Source: Ailanthus altissimus (Eukaryota > Streptophyta > Magnoliopsida > Sapindales > Simaroubaceae). Taken from it: a stretch of DNA of 64,000 bases. Of the stretch, positions 1-11,130 are shown in pieces. The position numbers and the translations under genes were made by a program. The stretch spans positions 18,858,001-18,922,000 of the forward strand of contig OX327697.1 in assembly GCA_946807835.1 (NCBI GenBank), given 5' to 3'. Position 1 is the first letter of the stretch. The number at the start of each line of letters is the position of its first letter. Below the pieces are notes generated by a model. The model was not told the DNA's origin, searched no databases, and saw nothing but the letters and a program-made list of their open reading frames with translations.

Positions 1-1
1 C

Positions 2-264
2 TATAATTCCATGCATTGTGATTGTAAAGCTGTTATAAATTTAGTAAAGCCATCTCATACAAGTAAAAAGATGAACAAACATATTAAAGTGAGATACAAG
101 TCTGTTAAAAGTCTTTTAAGTTTATAACTTTGGAGCATGTTAAGTCTAAGTTGAACACAGCTGATCAATTGACAAAAACGTTTTCGAGCAAAGTCATCTT
201 AGAATTATCGAGAGGGATAGGCTTAAGCCGTAAGTCACCTAAGGAGGTAACCCAACCTTTGTGA
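2..264 (+). pseudogene. Ty1/copia RNase H C-terminal remnant
   Basis: This is the last ~85 residues of a copia polyprotein, cut by the window edge. The frame starting at base 2 gives MHCDCKAV followed by KHIKVRYKSV, matching the copia RNase H pattern (HCDN..A followed by KHI..R). Near base 115-121 the frame shifts and continues as HVKSKLNTADQLTK and ELSRGIGL, the normal copia RNase H ending, and stops with TGA at 262-264. RNase H degrades the RNA of the RNA/DNA hybrid during reverse transcription. One frameshift makes this non-functional. It is followed by an untranslated spacer, a polypurine tract and a 3' LTR, as expected for the 3' end of an element. Confidence 0.85.
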
Positions 265-812
265 TTAGAGACTTTATGAAAAAGGTTCAATAAATAAGAA
301 CAATCTATAATATATGACTTTTATAGCACAATATTTACGGACATATCTTAGATAAGGTATGCTTTCGCTAAACCATATAGCAAGAAGTGCTACAATATGA
401 CATTTAGGAGGGTGCTTACCCTAATGAGTCCAAAGTAAGCATATTCTTGCAAAGCATATGTCACATATACAATTGGATGACTTACCTAAGTAAGAGTTGT
501 TGTGAGACTTTGTCGTGAGAATTAAGTTATTCTTTAAAACTCTTATGAGAATTAAGATGTGAGCACATGACTATTAATAGTGCTAATTCGCAAAACCAAG
601 TCTTCATCAATATTTTATGTGCAGTAGTTAAAATTTAGTCAAAAGAATTGAGTTTAATAATTCATTCAAATTTCTCAAATGAATGTTATTTACACTAAGT
701 ATAGATTCAAGCTTAAAGGACACCTATACTTATTGCATAATAGATTATTGCAATGTATAAATAGTTGTATATAACTTAATATACATAAATGTTTTCAAAC
801 CTTTGTGGGGAT
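265..812 (+). other. copia 3' untranslated spacer and polypurine tract
   Basis: About 550 bases without coding signal link the RNase H stop to the LTR. The purine-rich TTTGTGGGGAT at about 802-812 directly precedes TGTTGGGA and is the likely plus-strand primer (polypurine tract). No second ORF is visible here. Confidence 0.6.
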
Positions 813-1320
813 TGTTGGGAAAAAAAAGTTTTAAAATCTTATATTAAAATTTAAATTAATTGTGAGTTACAAAATTTAATGGATATTATAAATTCTTAGA
901 GTTACAATTTCAAAATTCAAATTCATATTTATGAAAATTAATTTAAGAGTTACAAGTTTTAAATATAAATTGCACAATTAATATTTGAGTTACAAAATAT
1001 TTAAAATGTGTAATAATGTTAAATAAATATTAGTATTAATATCTTAAGTTTTATGATTACTATATAAATGAGTCATTCTCCACTCTAAATCTATCCACAT
1101 ATGCATCATAAGTTTATATTCTAAAATTTTGTATACACCATTTTCTTACAATTTCGATATTGTAGACTTAGTATTTTCTTCCAATAATCGTGCTCATCGA
1201 AAAGAATGAATGAGAGCATTTGAGTTATATTTTGGAGTTGAAGAGAACTACAATTACCCGCACGAGAAGAGGTCTCTTTAACTTTAGAACAATGCTACAT
1301 ACGTACCTCTCAATTACACA
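813..1320 (+). repeat. copia 3' LTR
   Basis: The segment begins TGTTGGGA right after the polypurine tract and ends with ...TTACACA, fitting the TG...CA rule of LTRs. The length of about 508 bp is typical for a short copia LTR. The 5' LTR lies outside the window, so the right end is set by the CA rule alone and the TSD cannot be checked. Confidence 0.6.
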
Positions 1321-2289
1321 TGCCAATTTTATTTTCTTATTTAAAAATGTGTTAGTTTTCTTATTTTATTTATATAGATAAATTTTAATATTATATAATT
1401 TTACGATATGCTTAAAGAATAAAATAAATTTATATATATATGTGACTTACAAATCAAACACAGTTAAAAATCCTTGTCAATTAGTGAAAAAATGTTGAGA
1501 TATGAACAAAATGCGTATTATTTATTATTTGTGACGAGTAAATTAGCTGCTGAAAAGGGGTTTTAAAAGATCCTCTTTCTTGTAGTGCTGGTTTAGGGTT
1601 ACAACCAATTATGACATGACATGACACCCTAGTTGGGGCTTTCCACTGCTAATTCTCATCCAATATATACTGCAGTTTATGCTAACAAATTGCATCAATG
1701 GTAACTACTTTTTAAGTATAAGCATCGAATTTGTCAGTTTTTTCTCCTTTAAAAACAATCAAATTAATATATATATATATATATATATATAGGAGCTTTG
1801 AGATAGATGTGGCAATTCCAATATCAGTTTGGCACTCATGGATTTTAATAGTTCAAAGACTATATTTGTGAAGTAGTTCAGATTCTCAAGAATCATTATA
1901 ACCCTTAGGAAGAGCAAGTAGTAAGATGCTTACTAAAAATTAGGAGAATGAATAAAGTGGAAGAGTTGTAAGTGCTTAAACATGCATCAAGTTGAATGGA
2001 GAAGTTCTACATATGGCAATTAAAGTGGTTCAAGTAGGGAAGTCGAGAAATAGAATTACGCCAATTGTGTTTAACCAACTACCACCTGGTATTAGATGCA
2101 GTCCATGACTATCTCAGAACACAGGTTCTGAAGAGAACAAAAAGATAAAGAAACAGTGATGTTGCCTGAGCTACCAAGATCAAAGTCTATGTAGTAGTCA
2201 TATTCCCTAGTTGGAATAACAGAGTCCCTAAATTTCAAGAAAAAGAAACTGGACCTACATAATAAGTGATTAAGATCTAATATGAAAGG
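1321..2289. other. AT-rich intergenic stretch, no gene seen
   Basis: No coding frame or RNA gene is supported. The only distinctive item is an (AT)12 microsatellite at 1767-1791. Confidence 0.6.
1767..1791. repeat. (AT)12 microsatellite
   Basis: Uninterrupted AT dinucleotide run of about 25 bases. Confidence 0.9.
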
Positions 2290-2443
2290 TAATTATTAAA
2301 AGATGAGCGTGAGGGCTCAGCCGAGTTGGCTGAGTTCCTCCAAAGCTCACCTTTCACTTGGGTTCGATCCCCTCCTCCCCCCAGGTGGTACGAGTATTGT
2401 TATATGTATATATTCCTTAAAAAAAAGATAATTATTAAAAGAT
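2290..2443 (+). mobile_element. tRNA-derived SINE with perfect TSD
   Basis: A 124-bp body (2305-2428) is flanked by identical 15-base direct repeats, TAATTATTAAAAGAT at 2290-2304 and 2429-2443. The body starts with a box A-like stretch around GGCTCAGCCGAGTTGG (about 2314-2329), carries GGTTCGATCCC (about 2363-2373) as a good RNA polymerase III B box, and ends in an A-rich tail (2419-2426). This is the full anatomy of a plant SINE: a tRNA-related head, a short body, a poly(A) tail and a target-site duplication made by LINE machinery. It is only slightly decayed compared with the LTR elements around it. I cannot assign a named family. Confidence 0.88.
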
Positions 2444-3900
2444 AATCAAGAGAATAAAAAAAACAGACAAAGTTAAGATAAGTTAGAACTAATGTCTATT
2501 AATTAATTTGCCATGAGTAGCAGTGCAAAAACTTTTGATCAGTATTCTATATTTAAGGTTTAACTTTAGCTTGCATTAATTAATTCATGCATAGTTTTCT
2601 TTTGTTTCTTTTTTTTAACTTCAAACAAGTTGATCTAGAATGGCACTTTAAGAGTAGGTAAATTAGATTTTTATATTTTAAAATAATCTATTGATCTACA
2701 ATTTAAATTATAAATAAATACAAGATATTCACACAAATAAGCATAATAGACCACAAAGAATAAAGAGTGTAAGAATAGAGAAAACTAACAGTTAATGTAT
2801 TTATGTGGTTTGGTCCTTATCCAGCTTACATTTTTGTTTCGAAGCAAATTTTGCTTGAAGATTTATCAACTTAGTTTATTTCTTAAGATTCTTTTGATTA
2901 ATTTCCCAGGTTAACCAAGCCTTTACAATCAATTGGTTTATTAGGTATCAATTAAACCTCATAAGAATTCAAATATAACGACAAAAGCTCTCAAAGAGTG
3001 CATATAATAATTTTAATATAAAAATGAGAATTTATGCTCTTTACAAATGATATAAAGATTAGAGAGTATTCTCTTGTGTCTTTAGTTGGAATCAAGCTTG
3101 TATTTATAAATGGATAGGAAAACTAGTTATTTTTAGTCTTTTATAGCTGCTATACAACTTTTCATGTCCAAACCAGTCGACAACTTTATTAAACTAATCA
3201 ATTGCTTTGAGCAGGCTAGCTATTAACTCGAACCGGTTGGAAAATTGGCTTGGCGGTTAAACTATTAAAATGCTTTGAACTTTCAAGTTCTACATGCTTG
3301 AATAATTTGACTGTAACTTATCATAGAAAACTCTAAATTAAATTCTCTAAAATTCTTTAAAAATTTGATATAATTATCTTTCTATAGACATTCAGCTTAT
3401 ACCTAAATTTAGTGTCATGCAATACTAGTATAGTTTTTAAAGTGTCCCTATATTTTCTTGAAATGTCTTTTCTTAAGTGATATTATTTTGTTGTCTAAAA
3501 CTTTTAAAACTTTTTTACTTTGGTCTAAAGTTATTTGTTTCTCTATTATTTAAAACCTTCAAAATCTTTCAAGTACTTGTAGGCTAACACTTTCTTTCAT
3601 CTTTTATAAAGTAGTAAAATTTATAATTCAAAGCCATTGTTTAAGATCACTTCTTTTTCTTTCAATACAAAGCAAAAACTTTTTTATTGCATCAATTATT
3701 TGATCATATATTGTAAGAGTTTGTAGGATAAAAGTTGTAGTTCTAGCCAAATTAATACAAATGAATAAACCATATTCAAATAAAGGACATGTCAAATTGT
3801 AATAGCTAGCACGCGATAAGTTCAAGTTTGGGTGAAAACAACAAGTAGTTTGTATCACCAAGATTATATGTAATTGGTAGTAAGAACATTTTTTAAAAAT
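2444..3900. other. AT-rich region, possible old LTR remnant
   Basis: No coding signal. Around 2790-2850 the sequence TTATGTGGTTTGGTCC, and around 3165-3245 motifs such as AACCAGTCGACAAC and GAACCGGTTGG, resemble phrases common in plant copia LTRs. No boundaries, TSD or partner LTR can be found, so this is a weak call. Confidence 0.3.
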
Positions 3901-5002
3901 TAGGGAGCTAAAGTTGTTGCCTATAGGGCCCCAACCTAGGCTCAGTCTGCTAAAGGCGAGGCTCAATCCTCTGATGGCCTACACCAATGGTTCAAACCTA
4001 AGGTCCAATATCAAAGTCCAATCTCAAGGCTTAGCCTCTCGAGGTCCAACTTTCCAGAGGCATATCTGATGCGATATTTCTATATTATAAATTAAGTGCA
4101 AGTATACACTATCGTATGCAAGTAATAAAGAAACTAATTAGTCGGATATCGAACCCACAAGGATAATTTCTTCATATTAACCAATTACTAAAATTATGTC
4201 TTTCTAATAATTATTCAGAAAAATAAAAATCCAAGAATGAATGTAAAAAATATAAAAGTAAAAACACAATGCAATGAGATTTAAAGATAGCAATGTAGAG
4301 AAAACTTAGGATTAATATTATCCCTCAATATACTTTTAATGATTAATTCTCTAATATTTAACTCACTTAGTCTTTATTATTGATCAAGACACTAATATAT
4401 TCACAAGCCTCTTCCAAGGTCATGCAAGTATACCCTAATTTACCAAATACCTATATTCCTATGGTACTTGTAATAAACCAAGATTCATTAAGATTAGGTC
4501 TTATTGATCATACATGCCAATTAGGTATATTCCTATCCTAAATTGAAACTTGCATATGCAACATTGAATGTTACTCTACAATCATGCATCAAATTACCTA
4601 GGTCTAAATATATTGATTCCTCTTCCGAGTTTATCAAAATATTACCAATTCATTCACCATATATTGGCCAGATATATTGAAGCATTAAACACAAGTAATT
4701 TAAACAATAAAAGACTAAGTTTATTAAATATTAAAAAGATATAGCAATTTAAGTGCACATATTGAGTTCAAATATTAACCCTAGAAAATAAATTAGTTCA
4801 TAGCTACAAGAGAATCACAGCAGTAAAAATAAAAATAAAACATGATACAATCAATCGCAAACCGATGTGGATGTCGAATTGCTATTGATTGATGTTGCTC
4901 TGGATTCTTGGTGCTCTTGAACTGCTCTAAGTTCTCTTTTTCTTGCTCTAGGTTAAACTCTCTAGTCTCTTTTTATCATTCCTGAAGGTTGGGAACGAGT
5001 GG

Positions 5003-5011
5003 CTTTTTATA
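5003..5011 (-). promoter_or_regulatory. TATA box of the inverted Athila-type LTR
   Basis: TATAAAAAG on the minus strand, placed like the TATA boxes of the related LTR copies at 8848, 37174 and 46533. Confidence 0.6.
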
Positions 5012-5065
5012 GGGATTGATATGAGCTTGAAAATCTCAATTCTCGTCGGACTAGGACTCGCACTA

Positions 5066-5330
5066 CCGCTGGTGCGCTATGCATCTGTCGCTAGGGCGAC
5101 GCATGAAAAAGCTATTACCGCTGGAGCGGTGGGATCTTGGCGCTGGGGCACTGCATAAAAACGGCTTCACTGCTGGCGCGGTATGTTGATAGCGCTGGGG
5201 CGATGGAGCGTCGCTGGGCGCGGTGACTCTTCGGCGCTGGGGCGCTAGACGCGACTTAAGCAGGTCGTTTTTCTTATTTCGATCACTATTTCAGCGCTGG
5301 GGCGACAATCCTTGTGGCGCTGGGCCGCTG
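5066..5330 (-). repeat. GC-rich CGCCCCAGCG array upstream of an LTR TATA box
   Basis: Ten spaced units built on CGCTGGGGCG (plus strand; CGCCCCAGCG in LTR sense) stand out in otherwise AT-rich DNA. Exact cores lie at 5193-5202, 5235-5244 and 5295-5304. Variants occur near 5066, 5089, 5118, 5139, 5170, 5210 and 5316. In LTR sense the block ends about 55 bases upstream of the TATA box, the position of a promoter-proximal enhancer. Confidence 0.8.
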
Positions 5331-5768
5331 GACTCAAATTTTGAAAACTTTGCATTTTAGTCCCTATTTTTGCTCCTTTTGCATTCTTTCTTTAAATTTC
5401 ATTCAAGTCCCTACAATTAACAATAAAGCACATAAATAGCCATCTATTCTCATAAAATCCTAAAATATCAATAATAAAAACATGAGAAAATATATGACAA
5501 ATTTGCTCTTATCAATATGCTCATTGACTTTTGTATAGGGCCCAAGATCGTAGGCTTAGAAAGACCCAAGGTGCTCAAGAATAGTACCCAATAAGATTGT
5601 CCTCTGTAAGTATGGCATTGTGCTTAGGTACCTTAAGGTGGTTGACCTTGTCACTCACCTTGTGATGAGGACTACTTTTATAATCTTGGGTATAACTTAT
5701 CTCTACAATTCTTATCCCTAAGATCTCAAGTGACCTAAATGTGACAATGGCTAAATAGTAAAAAGTTT

Positions 5769-5778
5769 ATATAAAAGG
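5769..5778 (+). promoter_or_regulatory. TATA box of Tat 5' LTR
   Basis: TATATAAAAG occurs at the position equivalent to TATATAAAT at 57427-57435 in the 3' LTR, each followed by a purine-rich stretch and a T-rich run. Conservation in both LTRs supports a core promoter. Confidence 0.65.
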
Positions 5779-6108
5779 AAATGAAAAATAAGAGAAAGAA
5801 AGATATATTATTCTTTCTTAAAAAATTGTTAGAAGAGAAAAAAATGTAAGCTCATTTAAACATATTATTTATGGCCACCTTTGTTTTCCTGATCAACCCA
5901 ATTGTTGATTTAAGCATCGAAGGGTTATTATCAAAGATAACAACTGGTGTAGCTTTAATTAATTTTGTGAGTACAAAGACTAGTATTGGGCATCGAGGAG
6001 TACTCTGGAAAGGCCAGATTGACCTAACTTGAGGCTAAAACACTACTCCCAAAAGAAAAATTCATTTGTAATAAGGACTCAATATATAGCCGAGAACCAT
6101 TATCAATA

Positions 6109-6685
6109 ATCAAGTTAAGTCAAAAGGTCATCTTGCTAAGGTGAATTGAGATCACAAGCTGAACCAGATAGTGGGATACAGGTATTAAACACCCATCAAA
6201 GACTAAAAGAGCACCAATAAATTAAGGGGAGCGACCGACTAATAAGAGGGGTTTTTTGTGTGCTTAGAATCCTCCCCCGTTGATTAATATGGTTGAGGCT
6301 ACCCATCATTACATCTGCAGGAAGAAGAAAAAAGAAATACTATAAGAGGCCCTTCATAGAGTATAGAAGACCTAAACTCAAAATAAAAGGTCATGCCGAG
6401 AACATAAAGACCGAGCTCTAATAGGGTCACTAGTTAGGGACTTATATAGAGTGAGTAGGCACACTAGAGTTTAGAGAGATGAGGATGGATTGGATGAGCA
6501 TAATGTACATCGAATTTTGTAGGTGAAGTAGAGAAGTAAGGAGGAAAGTGTAGTTAAAGACAAACCAATAGATGTTTCCTAGAAGGAAAAGGTTTAAGAG
6601 TTAGAGAAAAAAGATATAAGAGATTGTGGAGAGTAAATAGCAGTGAGAACCACCTTCACTAAGGATGAAAGAAAGAGAGCGAAAG
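6109..6685 (+). other. Tat leader between 5' LTR and gag
   Basis: No ORF or domain similarity is visible. It holds the expected primer-binding region (degenerate) and the untranslated or poorly conserved N-terminal part of gag. Confidence 0.45.
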
Positions 6686-7560
6686 TCACTGCTCACTGAC
6701 GAGTTCAGAGACATAAAACTGCCTATAACTTTCAAGTTACCTAGCATCCGAACATACAATAGGACATCGAACCTTAATCACCATGTTGATTAAGTAATCA
6801 TTTTACTGGCCAAGCAGAATTAGATATATATGAACTTAGAGGAACAAGCCCTTTTATGGTACTGAAGCCTGAAATAAAGAAACATCTTCTTCTATAGTGA
6901 ATTAACTAACAAGTTTGTGCAACACTTTCGATGGGTATGTAATTTAGCTAAAGATCCTCAATAATTGAAGAAGATTAAGTAGAGTCAAACAAAAGGCCAA
7001 AAGATATTCATGGATAAGTTCTATAAGGAGGTAATCAAACGTGAGGCTTTTAATCTATTGATCACTCTAAAAGCCTTGAAGGATGGATTATGGTTGTATA
7101 AGTTTTAGTTTCTCTTAACTAAGAATCATGTTCCAACTTATGTCATCACTTACAATTGGGTGCTCGACTATATTAGAATTAACAAAAAAGAAAGGGTGAA
7201 GAGGTTGGCAGTTGTAGAGCCTTAAGAGAAAGTTTAGGACAAAGAGTTTAAGGCGTCCCTCGAGAATAAATTATATAGAGGAAGAAGGGACTAAATACCA
7301 CCCAAGCTTGCCAAATACCTTAGAGAGAGATTGTGTGAAGAATGTGAGAGGACGAGAAAGTTCCTACTTAAAGCAGCCAAGATTTAAGATAAAGACCTAT
7401 GCATCCCCCTCACAGTACCTATAAACATTGTCTTTGAAGCTATCAAAGATAAAGGATTGTTTAGCAAACTTAGTATTGTTCAGTATAATAAGGACAATAG
7501 GCTTGAATTCCATCAAGACTATAGGCATATGACCAAATAGTACAACAACTTATAGGCACA
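6686..7560 (+). pseudogene. gag: Tat gypsy Gag remnant
   Basis: One reading frame gives recognisable gypsy capsid sequence: FTDE-like LTDEFRDIKLP, then KLPSIRTYN, LEEQALLWY, the NKFVQHF helix, then KFYKEVIKREAF. Near 7505 it ends with the Tat pre-protease motif EFHQDYRHMT, corresponding to the usual C.FH...GH.TE. Gag forms the virus-like particle around element RNA. I count about 13 in-frame stops over roughly 280 codons but no frameshift from 6686 to about 7540. Most stops sit where relatives have CAG, CAA or TGG, pointing to C-to-T decay rather than indels. No intact protein is possible. Confidence 0.82.
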
Positions 7561-7599
7561 AGTAGTCTTGCTGGTTAGAATAGATACTTGAACGAGTTC

Positions 7600-8340
7600 A
7601 AAATATATTGGGAATAGAAGGAACCTAAGTGACAAAGGAACCTAAATCTCGAACCCTCAGTTCAACAAGGACTATTATAATTATTAGAGGTCTTACACTG
7701 GCTGAAGACTTTAATCGCCAAAGAAAGAATTATTCTCAATATTCTATAGTAGATCATCAAGTAATGTGCAATGCTCTTACCGCTAAGAAGATTCAAATTC
7801 AAGTAGTTGCCATCATATTTATTAAAGAAGATGCTCAATGAGTCAATTATCTGTATAACTACGCATTGGTAGTTATGACATAATTAGTAAGAACCAACTT
7901 TAATATGGCATTCATCGATCTTGGAAGCTTGGTCGATATAATATTCAAAGAAGCTTTGAAGGACCTTAGATTAAGGATTTGAAGGGTGGAAAGGACATAG
8001 ACTTCACTCTATTATTTTAGAGATGGCTGTATAATACCGTTATATGTAGTCACCTTTCCTATGTCCTAGGGGAAAAGCCTTATGTAAAGACTATGATGGT
8101 GAGTTTTATGATGGTCGAGCAACCATTCCCCTATAAAATCCTAATAGAACAATTCTTTATGAGAAACTCCAACACAACCATGTCCATTCACTACTTTAAG
8201 CTGAATTTCCCAACTTGCGATAAAGTAGGAATGGCTACTATGGATCGAAAGATTCGATGAGCTGTTAAGCGATCTCAACCAAGAACACATTCCATATTAC
8301 CTCAGTAGACCTAAGGAAATAAGAGAAGCTAAAATATCCA
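7600..8340 (+). pseudogene. Tat gypsy aspartic protease remnant
   Basis: The frame at 7629-7841 has TIIIIRGLTLAEDFNRQRK, matching the TI.GG......R..RK spacer of Tat elements, then AIIFIKEDAQ. After a stop it continues with YALVV and FIDLGSLVDIIF, the counterpart of the protease active site VDSGSSADIL. The catalytic Asp is present, but Ser/Thr is replaced by Leu. Further on, LNFPT with a following R..Q-like motif matches the end of the domain. Stops and frameshifts make it dead. It is cut from the RT by the LTR at 8406. Confidence 0.75.
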
Positions 8341-8579
8341 ACCAATGACGTTTAAGTTTGTTTGGATATTTATAAAGTTGAACCAATATCTAACTTAAGC
8401 ATGATTGATAGGGGTTCATTTAGGTTAATATTTTTATCTCCCCAAACTTAATATTTTCACTATTGTTAAGATTATTTGGCTATTTATAAAGTTTATTAAT
8501 AAATTATAGGTTTTTAATTATTCGGAGTAAAGATACCGGAAATCAGACAAAAATCAAGAAGATTTATAGAAGAAGGCCA

Positions 8580-8770
8580 ACGTCACGACGCTTAGAAGAT
8601 AATGTTACAATGCTTAACTCATAGACCCCAGCACAGTAGCACTCTATAGCCATCGCTGCAGTGCTTATCCAGCAAAAGAGGAAACAAATTTTTTAGGTCT
8701 TAGCGCCACGATGTTGAAGTCAGAGAGTCCAATGCCACAACAATCAGAAACTAGTGTCACGGCACTTATG
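8580..8770 (+). repeat. Degenerate GC-rich unit block in the Athila-type LTR
   Basis: Spaced variants such as GTCACGACGCTTAG, GCGCCACGATGTTG, AATGCCACAACAAT and GTGTCACGGCACTT sit about 80 bases upstream of the TATA box at 8848. It occupies the same place as the CGCCCCAGCG array of the copy at 4067-5514. Confidence 0.5.
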
Positions 8771-8847
8771 TCATAAAAGAGAAAATTTTCTAAGACTTCT
8801 AATACTAATTGGACATGAAGCAATATAAACCTAAGATTACAAAAGGA

Positions 8848-8856
8848 TATAAAAAG
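8848..8856 (+). promoter_or_regulatory. TATA box of Athila-type LTR
   Basis: TATAAAAAG, at the same relative position as in four other LTR copies of the family. Confidence 0.6.
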
Positions 8857-9654
8857 ACCCTTTTAGGGCCAAATAGAGGGGGAAGCCATATAGCAAGAGC
8901 AAACTAAAAAACAAAGTAACAATAGAGATCAAAGCAAAATAAAAGATTAAATGCAAGTATTGTGTAGCTAGCAAGAGAAAGAACGAGAAGATTCAAAGCA
9001 TTTTACCTTATTTAATTTCTTCTTTTTTCACATATTTTTATGTCATTGTTAATGATATTTTTGAATATTTGTTTTGGTACTCTTAAATTCATCATGAACT
9101 AATTTTATTTATCTAGAGTTCAACTTTTGAACCCAATATGTAGTTGAACTTTATTTTCTCTCTCATTTTATAAACTCAATAAAATATAATTGTTCATTCT
9201 ATCATCTGCTTAATGCTTTCTTAATATCTGGCCAATATTTTGTTGATTGGGGAACCTTAATGAACTCGATAAAAAAATTTAGGTGTTTAGCTCATAATAG
9301 TTTAATATATAATCATATTGTAATAGTTATGAGTTTCATATAGGATAGAATTATACCTATATGACATATATGGTATTAACAGATTAGTTTTTAATGAACT
9401 TCATCTTACTCTGATTACCATAGACATCTAAGTAACTGTTAGGGTGAGATATAGTTATTTGACCATCGATAGAGGCTTATAATAATATTAGGGATCTAGC
9501 CAATAATTTGTTATTGAGGGATTAAAATAAGAGAACAATAAATTCAATAAACTATTGGAGGATAAGTTGTAACCCTAGGTTCTTTTAATTGGTGAATTTC
9601 ATCTTTGTTTGACTTACAGAATTAACTTAGTTTATTTTAGTTCAATTTAGATTA

Positions 9655-9941
9655 CCCATCTACACCCCTAACATAAGGGTATTATAGTAAATTGATATAA
9701 TGCCTACCATAAACAGTATCCCATCGTCGCTTGTCGACTGAAATCGATCATCGGTGGATATTGTTTTGCCGGCGGATAGTCACTATTTAAGTGTGTAACT
9801 GTTTATGTGAACAGTGATTGTCCACGGACAGAATGGTATCTACCAGTGATTGGTTCTAATTGACAAGCAACAACGGAACAATTTTATGATGGGCACTTTA
9901 TTAATTTACTGTAATACCTTTGTGTTAGGGGTGTAGATGGG
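9655..9941. mobile_element. MITE with ~40-bp terminal inverted repeats
   Basis: The left end (9654-9693, starting ACCCATCTACACCCCTAA) and the right end (9903-9942) are reverse complements with three mismatches in 40. TA dinucleotides flank both sides (9653-9654 and 9942-9943), which could be a 2-bp TSD of Tc1/mariner type. The element is 287 bp and has no coding capacity. It sits inside the Athila-type LTR and is absent from the other copies of that LTR at this position. Superfamily assignment is tentative. Confidence 0.8.
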
Positions 9942-10180
9942 TATTATTAAAACTATGGGTGTATAGTTTGATATTAAATAATACTTTTAGGGTGTGGATG
10001 TCCTTTGCTCTTACTTAAATTACTAAATTTTATGTTTTGTTTGGATAAAAGAAGTACTGTTAATTTTAGTACTTGGTAAAGAATATGCTATAAAAGTCTT
10101 TATGGGAATCATATCTCACTCAATTAATTATATTACCTCTTGCAATAGTATGCACTTACGTTTAGATAGAAATACCATAA

Positions 10181-11130
10181 TAATGACTCCTCTGAAAACG
10201 TGGTAAAGATCGCTCCGAACTTAGAGCCAGAGATAAGAGAAGGCCTGAGCTCTTTATTGAGAAAGTTCTCGAATATATTCACATGAGGACATGTCAGACA
10301 TTGACCATTCATTAACATCCTACAAGTTAGTAGTTACTTCAACCTTTAAACTAATAAAGTAGAAAAAGAGAATTTTCAACCAGAAAAGAAATGAGGTTAT
10401 AGCCCCCAAGGTCAAAAAGCTATTTGCAACGGGGTTCATTTAAGAAGTCCATTACCTTGAATGACTTGTTAATATGGTGATGGTAAAGAAAGCCAATGAG
10501 AAGTGGAGGACGTGTGTAGACTTCACCAACTTAAATAGAGTCTGTCCAAAATATAGCTCTTCTCTACCAAAGATTGATCAATTAATAGACTCAATGACCA
10601 AACAAGCCTTCCTCAACTTCCTAGCCACATTCTTGATATACCCTCTTCCCCCATCTAAGAGAAGACCTCGTTGTTACCCATTAACGGATATATCGCTACA
10701 AAGTTATGACATTTGAATTAAAGAATGCTGGAGCCACCTATTAGTAGCTTGTTAATCAATTGTTCAAGCCTTAGATTGGGAAAAGCATGGAGGTTCATAT
10801 GGATGACATGATAGCCATATTTATAATACTTGAGGACTATGCTGAAGATCTAAGAAAGGCATTTAAGATTTCAAGGAAATGCAATATGAAGATGAACCTT
10901 GAAAAATGTGTATTTAGGTTTGAGTTAGGTAAATGTCTAGGATTTGTGATGAGCCAATAGGGGATCGAGGCTAATCCAGACAATTCAGAGTCATTATTAA
11001 GATAAAGTCATCAACCTCAATAAATGAGATCTAAAGGCTAATGGATAGGGTCACAACCCTCAACACATTTATCTTTAAAGCTACTAACAAATGTTGTTGA
11101 GATTTGTTTTCAAGCAATTAAGAGGTGAGA
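10181..11130 (+). pseudogene. Tat gypsy reverse transcriptase remnant
   Basis: Starts with KVVKIAPNLEPEIREGLSSLL, the region before RT, then KKLFATGFI*EVHY. The window 10474-10716 reads VKKANEKWRTCVDFTNLNRVCPK..SLPKIDQLID, a clear gypsy RT finger/palm. After a frameshift come TFELKNAGATY and VHMDDMIA, corresponding to the catalytic Y.DD box with both Asp retained, then KCVFRFE..KCLGF. The enzyme would copy element RNA into DNA. Two or more frameshifts and several stops inactivate it. Confidence 0.85.

Larger units (their letters stand above)
4067..5514 (-). mobile_element. Inverted Athila-type solo LTR inside the Tat 5' LTR
   Basis: Read on the minus strand it starts TGATAAGAGC and ends ATCGCATCA. 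It is collinear with the plus-strand LTRs at 8406, 12758 and 46187: shared phrases about a dated series of short AT-rich motifs, a TATA box, and an end resembling CTTGC..TAGT...CTTGCACTTA. A second inverted copy is at 36198-37483. Flanking pentamers ATATC (4062-4066) and ATATG (5515-5519) match four of five. There are no internal coding sequences, so this is a solo LTR. It carries ten GC-rich repeat units (5066-5330) beside its TATA box. Confidence 0.85.
3901..6108 (+). repeat. Tat 5' LTR, split by a solo LTR
   Basis: Bases 3901-4066 and 5515-6108 together match 57025-57766 in the same order and orientation. Shared stretches include GGTCCAATATCAAAGTC and GACTTTTGTATA. The inserted 4067-5514 segment accounts for the length difference. 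Start and end are set by alignment to the 3' LTR and the TG...CA-like ends, so each may be off by a few bases. A degenerate primer-binding site may lie near 6156-6178 (AGTGGGATAC resembles the end of the usual gypsy PBS), but this is weak. Confidence 0.72.
8406..10180 (+). mobile_element. Athila-type LTR inserted in Tat pol
   Basis: Begins TGATAGGGG like the LTR at 46187, and shares with it and with 12758-21454 the same series of motifs: CTTGC-, then GAGTTTCAT.TAGGATAGA, then TACCATAGACAT, then CCATCGA.AGAGGCT. It ends near ACTTACGTTTAGATAG. A 287-bp MITE at 9655-9941 explains the extra length. Tat protease sequence ends just before it and Tat RT starts just after, so it is an insertion, probably a solo LTR. 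The right end is uncertain by about 10 bases and I could not find a convincing TSD. Confidence 0.75.

Noticed and set aside
2305..2428. Functional tRNA gene
   Set aside because: B box and box A-like sequences are present but no cloverleaf can be folded. The A tail and TSD mark a SINE.
3628..3966. 112-codon minus-strand open frame
   Set aside because: No similarity, AT-rich, and it overlaps the border of the Tat 5' LTR. Its counterpart near 57025 is not open.
5066..5330. CRISPR-like array of GC-rich repeats
   Set aside because: Units are irregularly spaced, the spacers are LTR sequence shared with other copies, and the setting is a plant LTR.
8401..10185. Clean 5-bp TSD around the Athila-type LTR
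   Set aside because: Candidate pentamers CATGA/CATAA or ATGAT/AATGA depend on where the decayed right end is placed, so none was claimed.
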